Shown here piece after piece: positions 1 through 7,209 of a stretch of 7,273 bases of DNA; within the stretch, counting starts at the first letter, position 1, and each line of letters opens with the position of its first letter. The position numbers and the translations under genes are program-made. The notes under the pieces were generated by a model. The model made no database searches. It was given only the letters and a program-made list of their open reading frames with translations, and had not been told where the DNA came from. The stretch comes from Desulfuromonadaceae bacterium UBA2294 (GTDB taxonomy: Bacteria > Desulfobacterota > Desulfuromonadia > Desulfuromonadales > UBA2294). The DNA lies in assembly GCA_002345625.1 (NCBI GenBank), contig DDWE01000082.1, forward strand, positions 1 through 7,273, given 5' to 3'.

Positions 1-66
1 TAACGTGTTTTAGTTGCTATCAAACCATTAACCGTGTTTATTTTTCGTGGGTAGGACCCGCACCAT

Positions 67-651
67 ATGAATCTTCAAAAGCTTCGAAAATTAGTTGAAT
101 GTCTTCGTCTGCAAGATGCTGAGAACCCATCAGCGATCGAAGAGACATTAAGGTTGAACATATCCCTCGAAGATGGATATTGTCTCTTTAATCTGTACGA
201 GCAATGGCTCGGCGCGTTCTCATTTTTACCGGGCCGAAAAGAAGCAGTTCTTCCGCTGCTCTCCTTGGCCGAAAAGCTGACGAAGTTTTCATCCGATGAC
301 ACGCTGGCAATGTATAGCCTTTCAGAGTGGCAGCAACTTGTATTACTACGCGGCCCAGTAGAGACAGTACTGTTCGAGAAGTGCACAAATTGCTCTCATT
401 CCTACGTTTCCATGGGTACGAGTGGGTTCTATGATGCAAATGGCTTGGTCTGCGACAGTTGCGGCAACGTCTATTTCAAGTCCTACTATGACGAAACGCC
501 CCCACCCCGGTGTGCTTGCGGAAGGGAATTCCCATCGGTGACGACGTATGGGTGTCGACAGTGCGGAGAGAAAAAATCTCTATCGCAAGGAGGAGTTTCT
601 CCATATGAGTACTTCTCCAAACACACATATATACGTGGTCCGGGTGCCTAA
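67..651 (+). CDS. Hypothetical protein with C-terminal zinc-ribbon-like cysteine clusters
   Basis: I do not recognise this 194-residue protein. The N-terminal half (about residues 1-100) is mostly helical in character, leucine-rich and without a signal peptide or membrane segment, so a cytoplasmic protein is likely. The C-terminal half carries four cysteine pairs: C106xxC109, C129xxC132, C149xC151 and C163xxC166. Their spacing suggests two stacked zinc-ribbon or rubredoxin-knuckle modules, with aromatic residues between them (FYDANG, VYFKSYYD). The start ATG has a modest AGGA about 10 nt upstream (53-56). Base composition is visibly more AT-rich than fabH or the permease downstream, which may mean an accessory or horizontally acquired gene. 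Its upstream partners lie outside the window. Zinc binding is inferred from the cysteines; no function can be assigned. It could be a nucleic-acid-binding adaptor or a small partner of a neighbouring system. Confidence 0.7.
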   Translation: MNLQKLRKLVECLRLQDAENPSAIEETLRLNISLEDGYCLFNLYEQWLGAFSFLPGRKEAVLPLLSLAEKLTKFSSDDTLAMYSLSEWQQLVLLRGPVETVLFEKCTNCSHSYVSMGTSGFYDANGLVCDSCGNVYFKSYYDETPPPRCACGREFPSVTTYGCRQCGEKKSLSQGGVSPYEYFSKHTYIRGPGA

Positions 652-686
652 CCATTCGGGATCTTCCCCCGATACAATTGGCACCC
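642..686 (+). other. Nested stem-loop overlapping the stop codon of the zinc-ribbon gene
   Basis: GGGTGCC (642-648) pairs with GGCACCC (680-686), and inside it TCGGG (656-660) pairs with CCCGA (668-672), separated by a symmetrical 7/7 internal loop. The structure spans the stop codon at 649-651. There is no T-tract after it, so it is not a classical Rho-independent terminator. It could protect the mRNA 3' end or be a Rho-associated pause structure. Function is inference. Confidence 0.35.
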
Positions 687-930
687 TATCCTAACCAGAG
701 TGTCCCATAAGTCACCATTTTCAGTAAAATTTATCCACTCCCTGACTTCATAGGTAGGGGCTTTCCTATAAGTATTGTTGCAACTAGTTCTCAGATCACC
801 TTAGGATTTTTAACACACTTAATTGATTTAATTCAGGATTGCTTGGTGATGTGTGCGTAAATTTATAAATATCGGTATTAAATACAGTATGGAGTGTAGT
901 AAGTCTGGTTGTGAGCTTTTGCAATCACTC
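687..930. other. AT-rich intergenic stretch with no recognised feature
   Basis: No convincing ORF, RNA gene or strong promoter was found on either strand. A short inverted repeat, ATAGG / CCTAT (about 754-770), is the only local structure noted. The composition is AT-rich like the preceding gene, suggesting that both belong to the same accessory segment. Confidence 0.4.
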
Positions 931-1053
931 AAGGTTGATCAAAAGCCGCCAGATGCAAGGCGCCCGCAGCACGAAGAGTGAGGCGTAGCGATAGCTACGT
1001 CGCAACGATGAGTGCCAGGGGAACGCAGCAGATGATGGCTTTTCATCAACCTT
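931..1053. repeat. 123-bp imperfect inverted-repeat element abutting the fabH stop codon
   Basis: The outer arms are 17 bp with one mismatch: 931-947 begins AAGGTTGATC and 1037-1053 ends ATCAACCTT. The right arm runs into the TAA stop of fabH (1055-1053 on the minus strand). At the centre is a hairpin, CGTAGC (984-989) and GCTACG (994-999) around GATA. Two near-identical direct repeats, ACGAAGAGTG (971-980) and ACGATGAGTG (1005-1014), flank it. The GC-rich interior contrasts sharply with the AT-rich DNA to the left. The arrangement resembles the long palindromic intergenic repeats scattered through some deltaproteobacterial genomes, but only one copy lies in this window. There is no T-tract, though it may still stabilise or end fabH transcripts. 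Confidence 0.6.
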
Positions 1054-2042
1054 TATAGGCGGATAAGGGCGGCAGCCCAGGTAAACCCCGCCCCAAAGGT
1101 CACCATCGCCACCAGCGATCCGTCGCCAACCCGGCCGCTGCGACGGGCTTCGTCGAGCGCGATCGGGATCGAAGCGGCGGAGGTGTTGCCGTAGCGATCG
1201 ACGTTGACGAAGACTTTCTCCGCCGGCACCTTGAACCGTTTGCCAACCGCTTCGATGATGCGCAGATTGGCCTGGTGCGGAATGAGTAAGTCGAGATCGT
1301 CGACACTGAACCCCGCCGCAGTCATCACCTGGTCCAGAGCCGAGCACATACAGACGACGGCGTTGCGAAAAACCTCCTGCCCCTCCATGCGGATGGTATG
1401 CAACTGAGCCGCGACATTCTCCACCGTTGGCGGGTTGAGGCTGCCACAACCCGGATTGTAGAGCAGATTGCTGAACTTGCCGTCACTCTTCATGTATCCT
1501 TGAAGAAGGCCGCGATTGCCGGTGGCCGGGCCCAGAACCACCGCTCCAGCACCATCACCGAACAGCACACAGGTGTCACGGTCCTGCCAGTTGACCATGG
1601 AGGTGAGGACCTCGCCACCGATGATCAGGGCGCGTTTATAGCCGGCAGTGGCCATCAACCCCTCGGCGACCTGCAGGGCATAGAGAAAGCCGGAGCAGGC
1701 GGCGGAGATGTCGAATGCGACCGCATTGATGGCGCTGATCTGATCCTGCACGAGGCAGGCGGTGGCGGGGAATTTCATGTCGCCGGTGACGGTGCCGACC
1801 AGAATCAGGTCAATCTCTTCCGCTGTGACCCCGGCATTGTTAAGAGCGTTGCGTGCGGCGGCGGTGGCAAAGGTTGATAGCGGCGTCCCCGGCTCAGCGA
1901 CGTGGCGCATCTTGATGCCGGTACGGCTGATGATCCAGTCGTCGGTGGTGTCAACAATCTTTTCCAGGTCGGCATTGGATAGAACCTTTTCCGGCACAGC
2001 ACGGCCGGTGCCGAGAATCATGATTTGTGGCTGCTTGCTCAT
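1053..2042 (-). CDS. fabH: 3-oxoacyl-[acyl-carrier-protein] synthase III (KAS III)
   Basis: FabH condenses acetyl-CoA (or another short acyl-CoA) with malonyl-ACP to start type II fatty-acid synthesis in the cytoplasm. The 329-residue length is typical. The thiolase-fold catalytic triad is visible: Cys116 in DISAACSGF, His256 in LIPHQANLRII and Asn286 in YGNTSAAS. The N-terminal TTDDWIISRTGI motif (about 32-43) and the C-terminal FGAGFTW motif (about 316-322) are also family hallmarks. The ATG at 2042 is preceded by AAAGGA about 10 nt upstream. The gene stands alone, without the plsX, fabD, fabG or acpP neighbours of the usual cluster. It may therefore be a second FabH paralogue with a specialised primer preference; that part is inference. 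A long inverted repeat directly follows its stop codon. Confidence 0.95.
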   Translation of the reverse strand: MSKQPQIMILGTGRAVPEKVLSNADLEKIVDTTDDWIISRTGIKMRHVAEPGTPLSTFATAAARNALNNAGVTAEEIDLILVGTVTGDMKFPATACLVQDQISAINAVAFDISAACSGFLYALQVAEGLMATAGYKRALIIGGEVLTSMVNWQDRDTCVLFGDGAGAVVLGPATGNRGLLQGYMKSDGKFSNLLYNPGCGSLNPPTVENVAAQLHTIRMEGQEVFRNAVVCMCSALDQVMTAAGFSVDDLDLLIPHQANLRIIEAVGKRFKVPAEKVFVNVDRYGNTSAASIPIALDEARRSGRVGDGSLVAMVTFGAGFTWAAALIRL

Positions 2043-2088
2043 GCGGCATCAATCCTTTCGTAGCATAACCGGTGCACGATAACATACT

Positions 2089-2104
2089 TTCCGTTGACAC
2101 GGAA
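2089..2104. promoter_or_regulatory. fabH: Short perfect dyad upstream of fabH (possible operator)
   Basis: TTCCGT (2089-2094) and ACGGAA (2099-2104) form a perfect 6-bp inverted repeat around TGAC, about 47 nt upstream of the fabH start. This position suits a repressor operator or a 5'-UTR hairpin. I cannot match it to a named regulator. Confidence 0.3.
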
Positions 2105-2154
2105 CCCTTCACCTGCCCCCTGCTGCTTCAAATATCAGCTGTGGTATTAAGTAA

Positions 2155-2187
2155 TTGAGGTGAAATGTCGGGTTGAGGTTGAAATGT
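2155..2187 (+). repeat. Two direct repeats upstream of the PilZ fusion gene
   Basis: TTGAGGTGAAATGT (2155-2168) recurs as TTGAGGTTGAAATGT (2173-2187), 18 bp apart and differing by one inserted T. The second copy overlaps the candidate -35 element of the downstream gene. Tandem half-sites at such spacing are typical of activator or response-regulator binding; this function is inferred. Confidence 0.35.
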
Positions 2188-2208
2188 TTTGCATCATAAA
2201 GGTAATAT
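2179..2208 (+). promoter_or_regulatory. Candidate sigma-70-type promoter for the SNase-like/PilZ gene
   Basis: TTGAAA (2179-2184, five of six to consensus) is followed after 18 bp by TAATAT (2203-2208, four of six). The site lies about 80 bp upstream of the start codon. It overlaps one direct repeat and the left arm of a dyad, which would fit regulated initiation. The match is moderate only. Confidence 0.35.
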
Positions 2209-2264
2209 TCAAGCCAGTGTCTTTGGTTGAACATATTCTGGTTGTCTTTTCTGATGCAAACATT
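2183..2264. repeat. Imperfect dyad with 55-bp spacer in the leader of the PilZ fusion gene
   Basis: ATGTTTTGCATCA (2184-2196) is matched in inverse orientation by TGATGCAAACAT (2252-2263), with one bulged T and further partial pairing outside. The left arm sits within the candidate promoter and the right arm about 25 bp before the start codon. It may be a pair of operator half-sites (looping) or, if transcription starts further upstream, a leader hairpin. Confidence 0.35.
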
Positions 2265-2287
2265 GTTGGCCCGAGGGGTTTTGGACC

Positions 2288-4558
<2,271 letters not shown>

Positions 4559-4586
4559 TCCTGTTGAAGAGGCAGGATGAAGTGTC

Positions 4587-4626
4587 AAAAAAAAGGCAGC
4601 CCCGACGATTCGGTGCTGCCTTTTTT
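4587..4626. terminator. Bidirectional Rho-independent terminator between convergent genes
   Basis: GGCAGC (4595-4600) pairs with GCTGCC (4615-4620), and CCGA pairs with TCGG inside, around a CGAT tetraloop with one C-T mismatch. The hairpin has an eight-A tract on its left (4587-4594) and six T on its right (4621-4626), so it can end the PilZ fusion transcript on the plus strand and the SulP transcript on the minus strand. It lies 29 bp after the first stop codon and 28 bp from the other. Confidence 0.9.
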
Positions 4627-4653
4627 GCGCGGTACAAATGGTGTGAAGAGGGT

Positions 4654-6156
4654 TTAAATAACCCGGTCATCTCCTTTCCAGAACACCCCTTCGGTCTCTT
4701 CGACCGGTTTGAGGTCGCGGATCGGGTTATGTTTCCAGAGCAGGCGGTTGTGCAGGTAGAACAGGGCGGTAAAACCGGCCACTGCGATGTTGAGATTCCA
4801 GGCAATGGTGACGACAGCGGTGCCGATGATCAGGAGAAATTCGCGGTTGCTGACGAAAATTGGTTCTTCATCGTGGCGGCTGAAAAAGTCGGTGAACAGC
4901 TGCGCCCGATAGCGGGTCAACTCCTTGAAGTAAAGGCGCAAGGGGCGAAAGTCGAAGACATCGTAGCCGACCTTGAACAGGACCCCGGCAAAGACCGCCT
5001 TGGGGATCAGATTGATGGCGTCCTGAAACAGCAGCATCTCGATCAGGACGAGGATGCCGGCAACGATGCCGGCCAAGCGCAGGGTGGCGTGTTCCTTGAC
5101 CATGAGCACCGAGCGGATGGTTGCCTGAGCACCAGGAATGCCACCAATCAGCGCGACCGAGGCGTTGGCCACCCCCTGGGCGACCAGTTCGCGGTCCTGA
5201 CGGGTCGACTCACCGGTCATCTTGTCGATCACCAGTGAGGTGAGCAGGGTGTCGAGGTAGCAGAGCAGGCTGAGCTGGATCGCGAAGGGGACGGCGGCAA
5301 CGATCAGTTCATGTGACCAGACACTCGGCCACTGGCTGTGGATCAGAGCCGTGAGGTCGGCGATGCTGCCGAGATGGCCGTCGAGGCTGACGTGGCCAAT
5401 GGGTAGTTGCAGCAGGTTGGCGATCAGGGTCATCAGCACGATGGCGACCAGAGTGCCCGGCAAAAAGTGAGACAAGCGTGGGAACCATTTTTTGAGCAGT
5501 CCGGGGATGATGAAGATGAGCGCGACCGTTGTCAGCGCGCAGGCGAAATTGAGTATCACCGGTCCGGTCAGGGCGCGTTTTCCGGCGAGGCCGAAGATAC
5601 TTTCTATCTGGCCGATCCAGATCAGCAGGGCGATGCCGCTCATGAAGCCGGAGATGACGACATTGGGAACCAGGCTGATGAATTTCCCCAGACGCAACAC
5701 CGCCATCAGCACTAATATGGCGCCGGTGAGCAGTAAAACCACGGTGATGAAATGGTTGGGGTCAAAGTCGGCAAGGGCGACCGGCGGGTTTTCGTAGGCG
5801 AAGGAGACGACAGTGGCCGTCAGCGCCCCCATAGGGGCAGTGGGGCCGGAACACTGGATACGGGTGCCGCCGAACAGCGAGCAGATAAAAGCGATGATTC
5901 CTGCCGAGAACATGCCGGCAAAGGCGCCGCGACCGGAGAGGATGCCGAGGGCGGCACCGAGGCTTAAAGCGACGAAGCTTACGGTCAGGCCGACGATAAC
6001 ATTCTTCAAAATCTCGGCTGGCGTGACCCGGGCAGCTCTGCTGACCGGAGGAACGGGCAACGGTTGATTTTCCATGGGCTGTATCAGTCCATTCTTTGTT
6101 TTGTTTTTTGAAGGGGACGCTGTTGCGGCCGCTACTGTCCCCTGCATAAACGACAT
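4654..6156 (-). CDS. SulP-family inorganic anion permease lacking a STAS domain
   Basis: This is a multi-spanning inner-membrane transporter of the SulP/SLC26 superfamily, which moves sulfate, bicarbonate, molybdate or related anions. Family signatures are clear. There is a first-helix block (about 50-90), then FGGTRIQCSGPTAPMGA (95-111). Later come LDTLLTSLVIDKMTGE (301-316), RELVAQGVANASVALIGGIPG (322-342) and IPKAVFAGVLFKVGYDVFD (384-402). About ten or more hydrophobic segments are visible. The protein ends soon after the last one (about 440-468) with a short charged tail, so the cytoplasmic STAS domain of most SulP proteins is absent. The start is uncertain: the ATG at 6156 gives 500 residues, but Met28 (ATG at 6075) begins a more typical N-terminus and neither has a strong ribosome-binding site. 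The substrate cannot be decided from sequence. Proximity to nifH makes molybdate or sulfate attractive but unproven. Confidence 0.9.
   Translation of the reverse strand: MSFMQGTVAAATASPSKNKTKNGLIQPMENQPLPVPPVSRAARVTPAEILKNVIVGLTVSFVALSLGAALGILSGRGAFAGMFSAGIIAFICSLFGGTRIQCSGPTAPMGALTATVVSFAYENPPVALADFDPNHFITVVLLLTGAILVLMAVLRLGKFISLVPNVVISGFMSGIALLIWIGQIESIFGLAGKRALTGPVILNFACALTTVALIFIIPGLLKKWFPRLSHFLPGTLVAIVLMTLIANLLQLPIGHVSLDGHLGSIADLTALIHSQWPSVWSHELIVAAVPFAIQLSLLCYLDTLLTSLVIDKMTGESTRQDRELVAQGVANASVALIGGIPGAQATIRSVLMVKEHATLRLAGIVAGILVLIEMLLFQDAINLIPKAVFAGVLFKVGYDVFDFRPLRLYFKELTRYRAQLFTDFFSRHDEEPIFVSNREFLLIIGTAVVTIAWNLNIAVAGFTALFYLHNRLLWKHNPIRDLKPVEETEGVFWKGDDRVI
6112..6143. other. GC-rich palindrome between the two candidate SulP start codons
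   Basis: AGGGGAC (6112-6118) pairs with GTCCCCT (6137-6143), and the centre is the self-complementary octamer GCGGCCGC (6125-6132). It lies between the candidate start codons at 6156 and 6075. If translation begins at 6075 it becomes a hairpin in the 5' untranslated leader, which would favour the shorter reading. There is no T-tract in either direction. Confidence 0.4.
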
Positions 6157-6237
6157 GGGGCACCAGTTCGGTGATAGCGTGTTGTTACAGGCGGGGAGTT
6201 TAGTCGCGCTGTTAACCGTTTTAGTGTAGATAAAAAA

Positions 6238-6266
6238 ACTATAGACTGAATCTCAAAAATAAACAA
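6238..6266 (-). promoter_or_regulatory. Weak candidate promoter for the SulP gene
   Basis: Reading leftward, TTGTTT (6266-6261) is followed after 17 bp by TATAGT (6243-6238, five of six to the -10 consensus), about 80 bp upstream of the longer SulP start. The -35 match is poor (three of six). It overlaps the left end of the inverted-repeat element at 6247-6360. Confidence 0.28.
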
Positions 6267-6360
6267 CGTTTTTTACCAGACCACTGTGGCAAAGAAATAA
6301 GGTGGAGGGGAAACAGCTGTTTTGCAGCCCGGCAAATGGTCTGTGGTTGTTTGAGATTCA
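6247..6360. repeat. 114-bp inverted-repeat element upstream of the SulP gene
   Basis: The 11-bp ends are perfect inverted copies: TGAATCTCAAA (6247-6257) and TTTGAGATTCA (6350-6360). Further inside, ACAAC pairs with GTTGT and AGACCA (6278-6283) with TGGTCT (6337-6342). A perfect 12-bp palindrome, AAACAGCTGTTT, sits at 6311-6322. I see no flanking target duplication and no ORF. It could be a MITE-like remnant, a structured RNA or a regulatory dyad; none can be chosen from one copy. Confidence 0.45.
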
Positions 6361-6881
6361 AGGGGTGACTCGACATAGTGTAGCAATAAGTGTTCGGTAT
6401 GACTAGATTTTAAAGATATTGGGGGGCAGGTGGTGCAGAACGTTTTCACCAAAACACATTGAGTTATATGTCAACCCGTCCGGTCGGTCTACTCCGATGG
6501 GCGATTTTATTTGTGAGGAGAGGGGGAGATGATGCGATTTCTGGATTTGTCCTGTTTGCGCTGCTGCTTTCAGGTTGACCTATCTGCGCAATAGAGGACA
6601 TCGATAAAACCTTTAAGTGCAGCTTTGAAGAAAAAAAGGGACAAGCTTCCTGTCGACAGCTATCTAAATCTTGGAAACGGGACGTTATTGACACATTGCA
6701 AACTAAAAAAAGGTGCATCAGGCCGCCTATTTTATACCTGACTCTTTCACTCACCAACACCCAATTTTAACCACTGCCCAAAAAATGTGCACAAATAATA
6801 ACCATCATTCATTTCCGTTAAAACACCTCTGCCCACCCGCAAACCTGCACCATTCGGCGATTTGAAGCCTAATATTAAAAC
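6361..6881. other. Gene-poor region between the SulP gene and the nifH promoter
   Basis: Apart from the probable lipoprotein remnant at 6516-6770, no gene was supported. I looked for TGT-N10-ACA (the NifA upstream activator site) from 6300 to 6880 by eye and found none. A small palindrome, TGTGCACA (6786-6793), lies about 90 bp upstream of the sigma-54 site, a plausible distance for an enhancer-binding protein, but I cannot assign it. Confidence 0.4.
6516..6770 (+). pseudogene. Probable remnant of a small lipoprotein gene
   Basis: A strong ribosome-binding site (AGGAGAGGGGG, 6516-6526) sits just before two tandem ATG codons (6529, 6532), yet that frame closes after 21 codons at 6594. In a different frame, with no start near the ribosome-binding site, the same DNA reads FVLFALLLSG followed by TGA (6576-6578), exactly where the lipobox cysteine of a lipoprotein signal peptide (L-S-G-C) is expected. 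That frame then stays open to TAA at 6768-6770 and continues as IEDIDKTFKCSFEEKKGQAS and about 40 further residues. The simplest reading is a small secreted lipoprotein gene broken by one frameshift near its start and one Cys-to-stop change. The mature part is not recognised. Sequencing error, chance, or a functional 21-residue peptide are alternatives. Confidence 0.3.
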
Positions 6882-6898
6882 TTGGCACGACCGATGCT
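6882..6898 (+). promoter_or_regulatory. nifH: Sigma-54 (RpoN) promoter of nifH
   Basis: TTGGCACGACCGATGCT carries the invariant GG (6884-6885) and GC (6896-6897) separated by exactly 10 bp. It matches the TGGCAC-N5-TTGCW consensus except for A in place of the first T of the -12 box. Transcription would start near 6908-6910, giving a leader of about 300 nt before nifH. Sigma-54 dependence is usual for nif operons and requires an enhancer-binding activator upstream. Confidence 0.85.
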
Positions 6899-6921
6899 CT
6901 AGGGAGAGACCGTAGCAACGA

Positions 6922-6941
6922 GCGAGACATTGACGTCACGC
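6922..6941 (+). promoter_or_regulatory. ANTAR-type hairpin P1 of module 1 (nifH leader)
   Basis: GCG-A-GAC (6922-6928) pairs with GTC-A-CGC (6935-6941) across one A-A mismatch, closing the hexaloop ATTGAC (6929-6934). The loop has A at position 1 and G at position 4, the bases that ANTAR-domain antiterminators recognise. It is the upstream member of a two-hairpin target and does not itself overlap a terminator. Confidence 0.7.
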
Positions 6942-6948
6942 CAATCAA

Positions 6949-6968
6949 TTCAGGCAATGAAGCCCGAA
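6949..6968 (+). promoter_or_regulatory. ANTAR-type hairpin P2 of module 1, mutually exclusive with terminator 1
   Basis: TTC-A-GGC (6949-6955) pairs with GCC-C-GAA (6962-6968) around the hexaloop AATGAA (6956-6961), again A1 and G4. The 3+3 bp stem with a central mismatch copies P1. Its 3' arm uses bases 6962-6967 that terminator 1 needs for its 5' arm, so folding of one prevents the other. This is the expected switch for protein-stabilised antitermination. Confidence 0.65.
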
Positions 6969-7004
6969 AGTCTCGCAAGAGATCTCTCGGGCTTTTTAAT
7001 TTTT
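6960..7004 (+). terminator. Leader terminator 1, upstream of nifH
   Basis: AAGCCCGA (6960-6967) and TCGGGCTT (6987-6994) form a perfect 8-bp stem. TCTC-GCAA-GAGA stacks inside as a GNRA-capped hairpin, and TTTTTAATTTTT (6993-7004) follows. It lies about 50 nt into the predicted nifH transcript and would end it prematurely unless P2 of module 1 forms. Confidence 0.85.
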
Positions 7005-7020
7005 AAGATTCACATCACAA

Positions 7021-7041
7021 GCGGCGCAAAGAATGAGCCGC
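7021..7041 (+). promoter_or_regulatory. Possible ANTAR-type hairpin P1 of module 2
   Basis: GCGGC (7021-7025) pairs with GCCGC (7037-7041), followed by a G-A mismatch and a C-G pair closing AAAGAAT. The first six loop bases fit AxxGxx (A1, G4), but the loop is one base longer than the other three, so this is the weakest of the four elements. Confidence 0.5.
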
Positions 7042-7043
7042 AT

Positions 7044-7057
7044 GGGCATTGACGCCC
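7044..7057 (+). promoter_or_regulatory. ANTAR-type hairpin P2 of module 2, mutually exclusive with terminator 2
   Basis: GGGC (7044-7047) and GCCC (7054-7057) close the hexaloop ATTGAC (7048-7053), the same loop as P1 of module 1, within a shared octamer CATTGACG. The 3' arm takes three of the five bases of the 5' arm of terminator 2, so the two structures compete. Confidence 0.7.
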
Positions 7058-7087
7058 CGACCGGAACAGTCCGGACGGGGTTTTTTT
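7055..7087 (+). terminator. Leader terminator 2, upstream of nifH
   Basis: CCCCG (7055-7059) pairs with CGGGG (7076-7080), then an A-A mismatch, then CCGGA (7061-7065) with TCCGG (7070-7074) around ACAG. Seven T follow (7081-7087). It is a strong Rho-independent terminator about 120 nt before the nifH start, so it acts on the nifH leader and not on any upstream gene. Confidence 0.9.
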
Positions 7088-7209
7088 ATTCGCAGGTCGT
7101 AGCAGGGTTTCACGGTTCGACATCATCAAGGGCGATGCCGCCGGGATCGTGGACACTGCAAAGCGGCCACCAACCGAAAAACAGATGATTCACGAAAGGA
7201 AGGTTTATC

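Noticed and set aside
687..760. TGTCCCATAAG-like string as the end of an insertion sequence
   Set aside because: There is no matching inverted end, target duplication or transposase fragment in the window.
4564..5967. Several plus-strand frames within the SulP gene
   Set aside because: They are shadows of a strongly recognisable minus-strand membrane protein and have no domain features of their own.
6576..6578. In-frame TGA as a possible selenocysteine codon
   Set aside because: A short hairpin (CCTAT / ATAGAGG) follows the TGA, but its loop lies too close to match the spacing known for bacterial SECIS elements, and the position is that of a lipobox cysteine. Gene decay is simpler.
6464..6760. 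98-codon reading frame on the minus strand in the region upstream of nifH
   Set aside because: It has no recognisable domain, a poor start context (GTG) and lies opposite the lipoprotein-like remnant, which explains the local codon pattern better.
6910..7209. Metabolite riboswitch in the nifH leader
   Set aside because: I could not match the conserved cores of known classes such as GEMM/c-di-GMP, glutamine or molybdenum cofactor. The paired AxxGxx hairpins overlapping terminators are explained by ANTAR antitermination.
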